From the NCBI GenBank assembly GCA_021841865.1, contig JAKCDM010000001.1, positions 1 through 64,000 of the forward strand: DNA of 64,000 nt, read 5' to 3'. This stretch comes from Pseudomonadota bacterium. Its GTDB lineage: Bacteria; Pseudomonadota; Gammaproteobacteria; Burkholderiales; Burkholderiaceae_C. Below are positions 35,243 through 43,913 of this stretch, in pieces. Both the position numbers and the translations under genes were made by a program. The notes under the pieces are model-generated. The model saw only the letters and a program-made list of their open reading frames with translations. It searched no databases and was not told the origin of the DNA. Numbering within the stretch: position 1 is the first letter of the stretch; every line of letters starts with the position of its first letter.

Positions 35243-37288
35243 ATGCAAGACCCTCGCCCCACCGATGCCGTCGCCGCGGCGCAAGCCCTGCCGCAGGCCC
35301 ATCAACTGCATCTGGCGCGCAGGCGCTTTTTCGACGAGGGCAGCGACCCCGGGGTGCTGGTGCCCGAGTCGATCGCACGCTCCTGGCGGCGTTGCTCGAC
35401 GATTCCGTCGCGAGGGGTCGGCAAGCCCGAGCCGCTGCCCAACGACGAGCTGTTCTCGCGGCGCGACGCGCAGGGGCGCCTGCGCCATCATGCGCTGCCC
35501 GAGCTCGAGGCGCTGGCGGAGGCGCTGGTGCCGTCGCGGGTGATCGTGCTGCTGGCGGACCCGGAAGGCATGATCCTCGACGCCGCCGGATCCGACACCT
35601 TCATGACCAAGGCGCAGCGCGTGGCGCTGATGCCCGGCGTCGACTGGTCCGAAGGCAGCCGAGGCACCAACGCCATCGGCACCGCGCTGACCGACGCGTC
35701 GCCGGTGACGGTGCTGGGGCTGCAGCATTACCTGGAGCAGAACTCGGCGCTGGGCTGCACCGCCACCCCGCTGTTGGCCCCCGACGGCCACGTCATGGGC
35801 GTGCTCGACGTGTCGGGCGATCCCCGATGCATCCAGGCGCAGACCTCGTCGCTGGTGCGCATGGCGGGACAGATGATCGAGCACCGGCTGGCGCTCGACA
35901 CCTGGCCGCCGGACACCGAGATCCTGCGTTTCGCGCACGATCCGGCGCTGATCGGCACGCACCGCGAGGCCCTGCTCTGGGTGCGCAACGGCATCGTCGT
36001 CGGCGCCAACCGCGCGTCGCTGCGCGTGCTGGGCATGCGCTTCGAGCAGCTCTACGAACGCTACGTCGAGGACCTGTTCACCACGCTGCCGGTTTCGGGT
36101 CCGGTGCCGACGCGGCTGCAATTGCAGCCGCACCTGATGCAGCCGGGACGCTTCTCGGTCTGGTCGGCCTGCTGGGTGCGCAGCGCGCAGCGCGCGCCGG
36201 CAAGGGTCCATGCGGTCGACGCGCCGCCGGCCATCGACGCACCGGCGATCCCCGCGCCACGGGCCTTCGCCCCGCAATGGGTATCGCCGCAGGCCACCAT
36301 CGAGCCCGGGGACGACGCACCGCCGGTGATCGACGACCCGGCGCGGCACTCGCAACTGTCTCGCGCCGTGCGCGTGATGGGCGCCGGCATCCCCGTGCTG
36401 GTGACCGGCGAGTCGGGGGTCGGCAAGGAAGTCTTCGCGCGCCAGCTGCACGCCGCGGGCACTCGCGCGAGCGGGCCTTTCGTCGCGGTCAACTGCGCCG
36501 CGGTGCCGGAATCGCTGATCGAGTCCGAGCTGTTCGGCTACGAGCCGGGCGCCTTCACCGGGGCGCGGCGCCGCGGCCAGGCCGGGCTGATCCGGGAAGC
36601 CGACGGCGGCGTGCTGTTCCTCGACGAGATCGGCGACATGCCGCTGCTGCTGCAGGCGCGCCTGCTGCGCGTGCTGCAGGACCGGGAGGTGCGACCGCTG
36701 GGCGGCGCGCAGGCCCAGTCCGTCGATTTCGCGCTGGTCTGCGCCACCCACCGTCGGCTCGCCGAGCTGGTGGACGAAGGCCGCTTCCGCGCCGACCTGT
36801 ACTACCGGCTGCAGCATTTCACGGTGGGGCTGCCCGCGCTGCGCGAACAGCCCGACCGCCGCGAGCGAATCGCCGAGCTGCTGCACCACATGCTCGAGCG
36901 CCATGGCCTGCGCCTGAGCGAGCAGGCTCGCGAGGCCATGCTGGGTTGCCAATGGCCCGGCAACTGGCGCGAGCTTGTCGGCGTGTGCCGGACCCTGCGC
37001 GCGCTGGGCGAGCCGGGCCAGCGCCTGGAGCTCGCCGACCTGCCGGCCAGCGTGCGCGACTGCCTGCGTCGTCAACGCGCGGCATCGCGGCCCGACGCGC
37101 CGATGGGTGTGGAGCCGGGGCCGGCCGTGGCCGACGAGTCCGCCGTGCAGGCCGACCTGCGCAGCCTGACGGCGGCCGCGATGCAGGCCGCGCTGGACGC
37201 CTGCGAAGGCAACGTCAGCCGCGCCGCGCGCATGCTGGGCGTGCATCGCAGCACGCTCTACCGACACGCCGCGCAGCGCGGCGCCTGA
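35243..37288 (+). CDS. Sigma-54-dependent AcoR-type activator (GAF-AAA+-Fis)
   Basis: VLVTGESGVGKEVFARQLH (Walker A), ELFGYEPGAFTGARRRG (GAFTGA loop), Fis-type C-terminal HTH; start chosen inside a longer ORF. Confidence 0.93.
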   Translation: MQDPRPTDAVAAAQALPQAHQLHLARRRFFDEGSDPGVLVPESIARSWRRCSTIPSRGVGKPEPLPNDELFSRRDAQGRLRHHALPELEALAEALVPSRVIVLLADPEGMILDAAGSDTFMTKAQRVALMPGVDWSEGSRGTNAIGTALTDASPVTVLGLQHYLEQNSALGCTATPLLAPDGHVMGVLDVSGDPRCIQAQTSSLVRMAGQMIEHRLALDTWPPDTEILRFAHDPALIGTHREALLWVRNGIVVGANRASLRVLGMRFEQLYERYVEDLFTTLPVSGPVPTRLQLQPHLMQPGRFSVWSACWVRSAQRAPARVHAVDAPPAIDAPAIPAPRAFAPQWVSPQATIEPGDDAPPVIDDPARHSQLSRAVRVMGAGIPVLVTGESGVGKEVFARQLHAAGTRASGPFVAVNCAAVPESLIESELFGYEPGAFTGARRRGQAGLIREADGGVLFLDEIGDMPLLLQARLLRVLQDREVRPLGGAQAQSVDFALVCATHRRLAELVDEGRFRADLYYRLQHFTVGLPALREQPDRRERIAELLHHMLERHGLRLSEQAREAMLGCQWPGNWRELVGVCRTLRALGEPGQRLELADLPASVRDCLRRQRAASRPDAPMGVEPGPAVADESAVQADLRSLTAAAMQAALDACEGNVSRAARMLGVHRSTLYRHAAQRGA

Positions 37289-37409
37289 GAAGGTGTGAAC
37301 GAATCCTCCATGCCCGCTGGACCGCCGCTGGACGCCGCCCTGTGCGTTGCAAATCCTCGCCGTAGCAGGCGCTACGACTGCGGTTTGCGCCTTTACATTC
37401 ACACCTTCT
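37288..37409. repeat. MITE/REP-like element with 12-bp terminal inverted repeats (AGAAGGTGTGAA/TTCACACCTTCT)
   Basis: TIRs at 37288-37299 and 37398-37409; internal imperfect hairpin GCAAATCCTCGCCGTAG...CTACGACTGCGGTTTGC. Confidence 0.65.
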
Positions 37410-37431
37410 GAGTCCTCCGGGGTTCAGCGCT

Positions 37432-38202
37432 TCAGGCCAGCAGGCGCACGCCGGCGACCAGCAGCGTCGCCGACAGCAGCGCGCGCGAGACGCGCTCGGG
37501 CAGCATGCGACTGGCCCGCGCGCCGAGCCAGATTCCCGGCACCGAACCCACCAGCAGCGCACCGAGCACCGGCCAGCGCACGTCGCCCAGCGCCGCGTGG
37601 CCGACCCCGGCGAGCAGCGTGAGCGGGACCGCGTGCGCGATGTCGGTGCCGACCAGCCTGCGCGCCGGCAGGCGCGGATGAAGCACGGCGATGCAGGTGG
37701 AGCCGATCGCGCCGGCGCCCACCGAACTCAACGTGACCAGCACCCCGAGCAGGCCACCCAGCGTCAGGTCCAGGCGCTCGCGCGACGCAGGCGAAATCCG
37801 TCGCTGCAGGCGCTGCGCGAGCGCCAGGCACAGGCCGCGGCAGGCCACCAGCAGCGCGGTCAGCAACAAGGCCACGCCGAGCGCCGTGCCGAGCACCCGC
37901 GGCGAGCTCCTGTCGAGTCCCAGCGCATGCATCGCCAGCAGGGTCAGGGCGCTCGCCGGCAGGCTGCCCGCGAGCATGCGCAGCACCACGCCGCGCTCGA
38001 CGTTGCCGCAGCGCCAGTGCGCCAGCGCGCCGCCTGCCTTGGTGACGGCGGCGAACCACAGATCGGTGCCGATGGCAGCCGGAAGCGGAAGCCGGAACAA
38101 CCCGATCAGCATCGGGGTCATGAGGGAACCAGCGCCCACTCCGGTGGCCCCGATCAGGACTCCGGCGAGCAGGCCGAGTGCGGCCAGCGTGGCGAACTGC
38201 AT
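37432..38202 (-). CDS. TSUP (TauE/SafE) family permease
   Basis: LAALGLLAGVLIGATGVGAGSLMTPMLIG...AAIGTDLWFAAVTKAGGA...LVGTDIAHAVPL. Confidence 0.9.
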   Translation of the reverse strand: MQFATLAALGLLAGVLIGATGVGAGSLMTPMLIGLFRLPLPAAIGTDLWFAAVTKAGGALAHWRCGNVERGVVLRMLAGSLPASALTLLAMHALGLDRSSPRVLGTALGVALLLTALLVACRGLCLALAQRLQRRISPASRERLDLTLGGLLGVLVTLSSVGAGAIGSTCIAVLHPRLPARRLVGTDIAHAVPLTLLAGVGHAALGDVRWPVLGALLVGSVPGIWLGARASRMLPERVSRALLSATLLVAGVRLLA

Positions 38203-38280
38203 GGTGGGCTCGGTTGGACGGACAAGCCGAGCATGCTAGGCAGCGGCCCAGCCGGCACCAACCAATGATTCCTCATGAGC

Positions 38281-40272
38281 TTATGCCGGCGGCTTCGCTG
38301 CCTGCGCATCGAGTTCGCCGGCCTGCAGGCGCCACAGCAACCCACCGCTGCGCCTGGTCAGTCGCCGCAGCCCCTGCTCGAGCAACTCGGGTTGCGCGCT
38401 CAGCAGGCTGAAGCGCGAGCGCGCGCGCGTGATGCCGGTGTAGAGCAATTCACGCGTGACGCCTGCGCCGGGGCCGAGCAACAACACCACATGCCCGAAT
38501 TCCGAGCCCTGCGACTTGTGCACGGTCATCGCGAACGCGGTCTCCACATGCGCCAGTCGTCCGGGGCTGACCCAGCGCACCCCGTCCGGGCGAGCGAATG
38601 CCACGCGCAGCGCATCACCCGCCGCGCGCAGCGCCACGCCGACGTCACCGTTGAACAAGCCCAGATCGGGATCGTTGCGCGTGACCATCACCACCCTGCC
38701 CTCGAACCAGGGCTCCCCGGAACCGATCAGTCCGCGCGCGCGCAGCGCGCGCTCCAGCGCGGCATTGGCCTGCTCGACGCCCCATGGGCCGCGACGCACG
38801 GCGCACAGCACGCGAAAGGCGTCGAGCCCGCGCAGCACGCGCAAGGCCCGCGCATCGCGCGCGGCCATGTCTTCGGCGCAGTCCTCGAGCGCCAGCCGCA
38901 GGCAGTCGCGCAGCGCCGGCTCGTCCAGCGCCAGCTCGCAGACCCGCGCCGCGTCGGCATGCTGCAGCCATCGCAGCTCCTCGTGCCCGGACAACGCCGC
39001 GCGCGCGGCGGCCGCGTCGCCGGCGTTCACCGCGTCGGCCAGGCGCGCGATGCCACCGCCGAAGCGGCGGCTGTGACGCAGCATGACCACCGACTGCGCC
39101 AGCAAGGGGCCGCCGGCGTCGATCAGGCCAGGGTCGATGCGCTGCCCGCTCAGGCGCCGCAGCTGCTCGGCCGTGCGCGGCGTGTAGTGGCCGTCTCGCG
39201 CGTGCGTGCACAGCTCGCCCAGCACCGCGCCCGCCTCGACGCTGGCAAGCTGGTCACGGTCGCCCAGCAGCACGAGGCGGGCATGGTCGGGCAACGCGTC
39301 GACCAGGTCGGCCATCATTTCCAGGTGCACCATCGACGCCTCGTCGACCAGCAGCACGTCCACGTCGAGCGGGTGGCCGCGGTGATGGCGCAGGCCGCGC
39401 GCGTCACCGCGCACCCCGAGCAGCGAATGCAAGGTGCGCGCCGGTTCGATGCGAGCGGCCAGGAGCAGCGCGGGGACCTGCTCGCCAAGGCTGCTGCCCA
39501 GCTGCGCGAGCGCGCCGTCGATCGACTCCTTGAGTCGCGCCGCCGCCTTGCCGGTCGGCGCGGCCAGCGCCACGCGCAGCGCCTGCGGCTGGGCGGAGGT
39601 GGCCAGCAGCAGCACCAGCAGGCGCGCCGCGGTGAAGGTCTTGCCGGTTCCCGGCCCGCCGGTGATCACGCTGACGCGGCTGCGCAGCGCCAGCGCGCAG
39701 GCCACGCGCTGCCAGTCGGTCTGCCCGTCGACCGCGGCGCCGAACAGGCGCTGCATCCACGCCGCGGCCAATGCCTCGTCGCACTCCAGCGGGCGGCTCG
39801 CGCGCGCCAGCCATTGCGCGGCCAGGCGTTGTTCGTAGTCGCGATAGCGGCGCAGGTACAGGCGCTGCTGCTCCAGCACCATCGGCTGGCCGGCATCCGC
39901 GCCGGGCTCGCGCTGCGGGCACCAGACCGCCTGGCTCGCCAGCAGCGCCTCGGTCCACGCGCGGGAACGCCCGCGCGCTCGCGGCCCACGCAGCTGCCGC
40001 GCCAGCTCGAGCAGCGCGCGCGACAACTCCGGCTGCATGCCCAGCTCGGCCGGATCGGCGTCATCGAGCTCCAGGCAGGCGTGACCCAGGCCCTCGACAT
40101 GCGCCAGCACCGCGGCGACCAGCAAGACCTGCGGATCGTCCGCCGGGCAGGACTCGGCGACAAAACACGCGAAGGCCAGGTCGAGCCGGCGCAGCCAGCC
40201 CTGCGCGGCCCATTCGCGCAGGCACTGCATGACGCGTTGCCGATCGGCGTGCTCGAACAACGGCAGGCTCAT
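38281..40272 (-). CDS. recD: Exodeoxyribonuclease V subunit alpha
   Basis: VSVITGGPGTGKTFTAARLL...VDVLLVDEASMVHLEMMADLVDALP...FAMTVHKSQGSEFGHVVLLL. Confidence 0.95.
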   Translation of the reverse strand: MSLPLFEHADRQRVMQCLREWAAQGWLRRLDLAFACFVAESCPADDPQVLLVAAVLAHVEGLGHACLELDDADPAELGMQPELSRALLELARQLRGPRARGRSRAWTEALLASQAVWCPQREPGADAGQPMVLEQQRLYLRRYRDYEQRLAAQWLARASRPLECDEALAAAWMQRLFGAAVDGQTDWQRVACALALRSRVSVITGGPGTGKTFTAARLLVLLLATSAQPQALRVALAAPTGKAAARLKESIDGALAQLGSSLGEQVPALLLAARIEPARTLHSLLGVRGDARGLRHHRGHPLDVDVLLVDEASMVHLEMMADLVDALPDHARLVLLGDRDQLASVEAGAVLGELCTHARDGHYTPRTAEQLRRLSGQRIDPGLIDAGGPLLAQSVVMLRHSRRFGGGIARLADAVNAGDAAAARAALSGHEELRWLQHADAARVCELALDEPALRDCLRLALEDCAEDMAARDARALRVLRGLDAFRVLCAVRRGPWGVEQANAALERALRARGLIGSGEPWFEGRVVMVTRNDPDLGLFNGDVGVALRAAGDALRVAFARPDGVRWVSPGRLAHVETAFAMTVHKSQGSEFGHVVLLLGPGAGVTRELLYTGITRARSRFSLLSAQPELLEQGLRRLTRRSGGLLWRLQAGELDAQAAKPPA

Positions 40273-43200
40273 GCGTCGGGCTCCGGCAGACGCTGCGACG
40301 CAGCAGGCGCGCCGAGCAGCTGGTCCAGGCGCTCGAGCCAGTCGACGTCGGCCGGCATGGCGAAGCAGCCATGCCGCGGTCCCTCGATGCCGCGCAGGAA
40401 CAGGCACAGCGCACCGCCGAGCTGACGCCGCGGCTCGTACGCCGCGCCCAGGCGCGAGCGCAGCAGGCGGTGCAGGGCCAGCATGTACAGCGTGGCCTGC
40501 ACGTCGTAGCGATGCTCGGCCATGGCTGCGACGAGCGCGTCGGCGTGATAGTCGGCGTCGCGCTCTCCCAGCGCATTGGACTTGTAGTCCAGCACCCAGT
40601 AGCGGCCCTGGTGTTCGAACACCAGATCGGCAAAGCCCATGACCAGTCCGTGCAGGCGCCTCGAATCCAGGCGCGGCGCGCGATGGGATCCGAGCCAGCG
40701 CGTCGCGCAGGCCTCGTCCAGCGCGGACGTCGCGGCCGCTTCGACCGGGAACCAGAACTCCATCTCCGGCAGCCTGGCGCGCAGATCGCGCAGGCACGCC
40801 CCGATCGGCGGCAACTGCGTGCGCGCGACCTGCTGCAGCCATTGCCAGGCCGCATCGGCCTCGTCCTGCCAGCCCTGGCGCACGCAGCGCTGCACGAAAC
40901 CCGCGCGCACCGGCGGCGCATCGTCGAATCCCTGTTCGGCAAGCCAGGCCAGCTGCTCGTGAAGGAAGCTGCCGGCACGCGCGCCGCGCGCGAAGCCATG
41001 GCGCGCCGGCAATTGCCCGGCAGCGCCGTCGGTCCGCGCCAGGTCCGCCTGCGCGGCGACTTCGTCGGTGTCGTGGCGGCGCACGCCGAAGGCGGCGCGC
41101 AGCGGTGCGAGATTGCGCGCCAGCGCGCTGAAGCTGGCGATCGACCAGTCGCGCTCGAACACCGCCTGGTAGCGTGGCGGCTCCCGCAGCGCGGGCGTCG
41201 CACCCGACGACGCCGGGTACATGGTCGTGCGCGGTAGCTGCCACGCACGCAGGCTTGCCTGCGCGAGCGGCTGCAGCGCCTGGCGCAGCAGCGACCCCAG
41301 CGCATCCGCGCCGGAGTCGGCGCTGGCCCCGAGCAGATTGCCCAGCGCACTCTGCCACAGCAGGCAGCTCGAGCTCCTGCCGCGCAACGCCGCCGCGCCG
41401 ACCCACAGCGCATGGCGCGCCCGCGTCAGCGCCACGTACAGCAGCCGCAGGTCCTCGCGCAGGCGCAGCGCGTCCGCGCCGGCATCGTCGCGCGCATCGC
41501 CGCAATCGCCGGCCGGCTCCTGCTCGTCGTCATCGGCGCTGCGAAAGTGCGTCGCGAAGGGCAGGCAGACCACGGGGTACTCCAGACCCTTGGACTTGTG
41601 GATGGTCACCACCTTGACCAGGTCGGATTCGCTTTCCAGGCGCAGCTGCTGCTCATCGGCGGCACCGGCACGCCCGGCCACCGCCGAATCGAGCCAGCGC
41701 ACCAGGGCCTGCTCGCCGTCGACCGTGGCACTGGCCTGCTGCAGCAGCTCGGCCAGGTGCAGCACGTTGGTCAGGCGGCGTTCGCCCCCGTCCCGTGCCA
41801 GCCAGCGTCGGGGCAGCTGCAATCGGTGCAAGGTCGTGCGCAGCATCGGCAGCACGCCCTGGCGCTGCCAGATTCCATGCAGCTCGAGCAGCATCTCGGC
41901 GTGGTGCTCGAACACCTGGTCGTCGTGCGCGAGCGCCTCCAGCTCGCGCAACTCCAGCCCCATCGTCGCGCTGGCCAGTCCGGCGCGCGCGAGCGCGGCG
42001 TCGCGCGGCGCGGCCACCGCTCGCAACCAGGCCAGCAGATCGCGCGCCTCGGCCGACGCGAACACCGATTCCTGCTCGCTGAGATACACGCTGGCCACGC
42101 CGCGACGACGCAGCTCGGCGCGCACGCATTCGGACTCGACGCGCGTGCGCACGAGCACGGCGATGTCGCGCGGCCGCAGGCGCCGCAGTCCGTCGCTGCC
42201 GAGCAGCCCGCAGGTGGGGTCGGCCAGCAGGCCGACGATGTGCTCGGCGCAGCACGCGGCGAATTCGGCCCGCGCCGCGCCCGCGCCGCGCAGCTCGGTG
42301 CCGTACTCGACGACCAGCGCGGGAAGCGGCACGCCGCCGCCACCCACCCATTGTTCGTCGCGCCCGCGCGCGCTCACCTCGATGAAGGGCAGCGGGTTGC
42401 CGCCGGCGTCGCGCCAGCCGAAGGCACCGGTGCCGGCACGCGCCTCGGCGCGCCCGAAAAGATGATTGACCACCTGCACCAGCTCCCGGCTGGAGCGGTA
42501 GTTCGTGTCGAGCGCGTAGTGGCGCCCGGCGGTGGCTTCACGCGCGCGGATGTAGCTGCCGATGTCGGCGCCCCGAAAGGCGTAGATCGACTGCTTGGGG
42601 TCGCCGATCAGCAGCAGCGCGCTGCCCGGGTCGTTGTCGCGCAAGCCGTACAGTGCTTCGAACAATCCGAGCTGCAACGCAGACGTGTCCTGGAATTCGT
42701 CGATCAGCGCAACCGGATACTGGGCTCGAATGCGCTCGCGCAGCTGCACGCCGTGCTCGCCGGCGAGAGCGTCCACCAGGCGCCTGGGCAAGTCGATGAA
42801 CCCGAAACTGCGGCTCTCGCGCTTGAGCTGCTGCAAGCGCTGCTCGACGGCGGCGCAGGCACGCTCGAGCAGTTGTTCGTCGGCGCCAGGCAGCGCCTGC
42901 AGCTCCTTCGCCAACTCCGCCAGTTGTTCGAAGCCTGGCGGGATCGGCACCGCCCTGCCCTTTTTCAGCGAGTCGCGCAGGCCTTGCGGCGCCAGGCGAT
43001 GCCACGCGGCTGCGTCGAGTTGCGGCACGCTTGCGTCCGCGGCCCGCGCCCATTGCTGCAAGGCATCGAACCACGGGGTCACGCGCGCGGCCGACACCAT
43101 GTTGGCCTTGAAGGGCGACTCGTGCTCGCACTGCGCGAGCAGCCACTCGCGCAGCTCGGCCAGCATCGGCTCCCAGCGCGCGCGCAAGGTACCGAGCAGC

Positions 43201-43913
43201 TCGCGGCGCCGCGCGTCGATGCGCAGCCAGGCCGCGCCGAGGTCGCCGGCCGCGGCGATGTCGCGCGCCAGCCCGCTCGCGCCGCGCCGGCGCACGCGCG
43301 CGCCGACCCGCTGCGCGAACACGTCGAGCTCGGGCCACAGCGCCAGCACGCCTTGCAGCTGGGCTCCGCGCAGCGTGTAGACCTCGCGACGCCAGACATC
43401 GCGCAGCGCGCGCTGCAGCAGCTCGGACTCGTCGATCAGCAACTGTTCGTCGAACAGGCTGCCGCTGTCGAAAGCATGCTCGCGCAGCATGCGCTGGCAC
43501 CAGGCATCGATGGTGAACACCGCGGCGTCGTCCATCGCGTCGGCCGCCTGGGCCAGGCGCCAGGCCGCCAGTTCGCGCATCCCGGCGTCGGGGTGGTCCT
43601 GCAGCAGGCGCGCCAGCAGCGGGTCGTCGGCCGGCACGCAGTGCTCGCCGCGAAAACACGCCGCCGCCAGCGCCAGGCGCCGGCGAATTCGCTCGCGCAG
43701 CTCCTGCGTGGCAGCGCGCGTGAAGGTCATGACCAGGATCTGCGCCGGCGCCAGCGGCTCGCGCCAGGCCTCGCCCGGCTCGCCGTGGCCCAGCACCAGG
43801 CGCAGGTACAGCGCGGCGATGGTCCAGGTCTTGCCGGTTCCGGCGCTGGCCTCGATCAGCCGGCTGCCCCACAGCGGCAGGCGCAGCGCATCCAGCACCG
43901 CGGAGTCAGTCAT
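40269..43913 (-). CDS. recB: Exodeoxyribonuclease V subunit beta
   Basis: LIEASAGTGKTWTIAALYLRLVLG...ALIDEFQDTSALQLGLFEALYG...VVTIHKSKGLEYPVVCLPF; C-terminal WVLDYKSN nuclease motif. Confidence 0.95.
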   Translation of the reverse strand: MTDSAVLDALRLPLWGSRLIEASAGTGKTWTIAALYLRLVLGHGEPGEAWREPLAPAQILVMTFTRAATQELRERIRRRLALAAACFRGEHCVPADDPLLARLLQDHPDAGMRELAAWRLAQAADAMDDAAVFTIDAWCQRMLREHAFDSGSLFDEQLLIDESELLQRALRDVWRREVYTLRGAQLQGVLALWPELDVFAQRVGARVRRRGASGLARDIAAAGDLGAAWLRIDARRRELLGTLRARWEPMLAELREWLLAQCEHESPFKANMVSAARVTPWFDALQQWARAADASVPQLDAAAWHRLAPQGLRDSLKKGRAVPIPPGFEQLAELAKELQALPGADEQLLERACAAVEQRLQQLKRESRSFGFIDLPRRLVDALAGEHGVQLRERIRAQYPVALIDEFQDTSALQLGLFEALYGLRDNDPGSALLLIGDPKQSIYAFRGADIGSYIRAREATAGRHYALDTNYRSSRELVQVVNHLFGRAEARAGTGAFGWRDAGGNPLPFIEVSARGRDEQWVGGGGVPLPALVVEYGTELRGAGAARAEFAACCAEHIVGLLADPTCGLLGSDGLRRLRPRDIAVLVRTRVESECVRAELRRRGVASVYLSEQESVFASAEARDLLAWLRAVAAPRDAALARAGLASATMGLELRELEALAHDDQVFEHHAEMLLELHGIWQRQGVLPMLRTTLHRLQLPRRWLARDGGERRLTNVLHLAELLQQASATVDGEQALVRWLDSAVAGRAGAADEQQLRLESESDLVKVVTIHKSKGLEYPVVCLPFATHFRSADDDEQEPAGDCGDARDDAGADALRLREDLRLLYVALTRARHALWVGAAALRGRSSSCLLWQSALGNLLGASADSGADALGSLLRQALQPLAQASLRAWQLPRTTMYPASSGATPALREPPRYQAVFERDWSIASFSALARNLAPLRAAFGVRRHDTDEVAAQADLARTDGAAGQLPARHGFARGARAGSFLHEQLAWLAEQGFDDAPPVRAGFVQRCVRQGWQDEADAAWQWLQQVARTQLPPIGACLRDLRARLPEMEFWFPVEAAATSALDEACATRWLGSHRAPRLDSRRLHGLVMGFADLVFEHQGRYWVLDYKSNALGERDADYHADALVAAMAEHRYDVQATLYMLALHRLLRSRLGAAYEPRRQLGGALCLFLRGIEGPRHGCFAMPADVDWLERLDQLLGAPAASQRLPEPDA

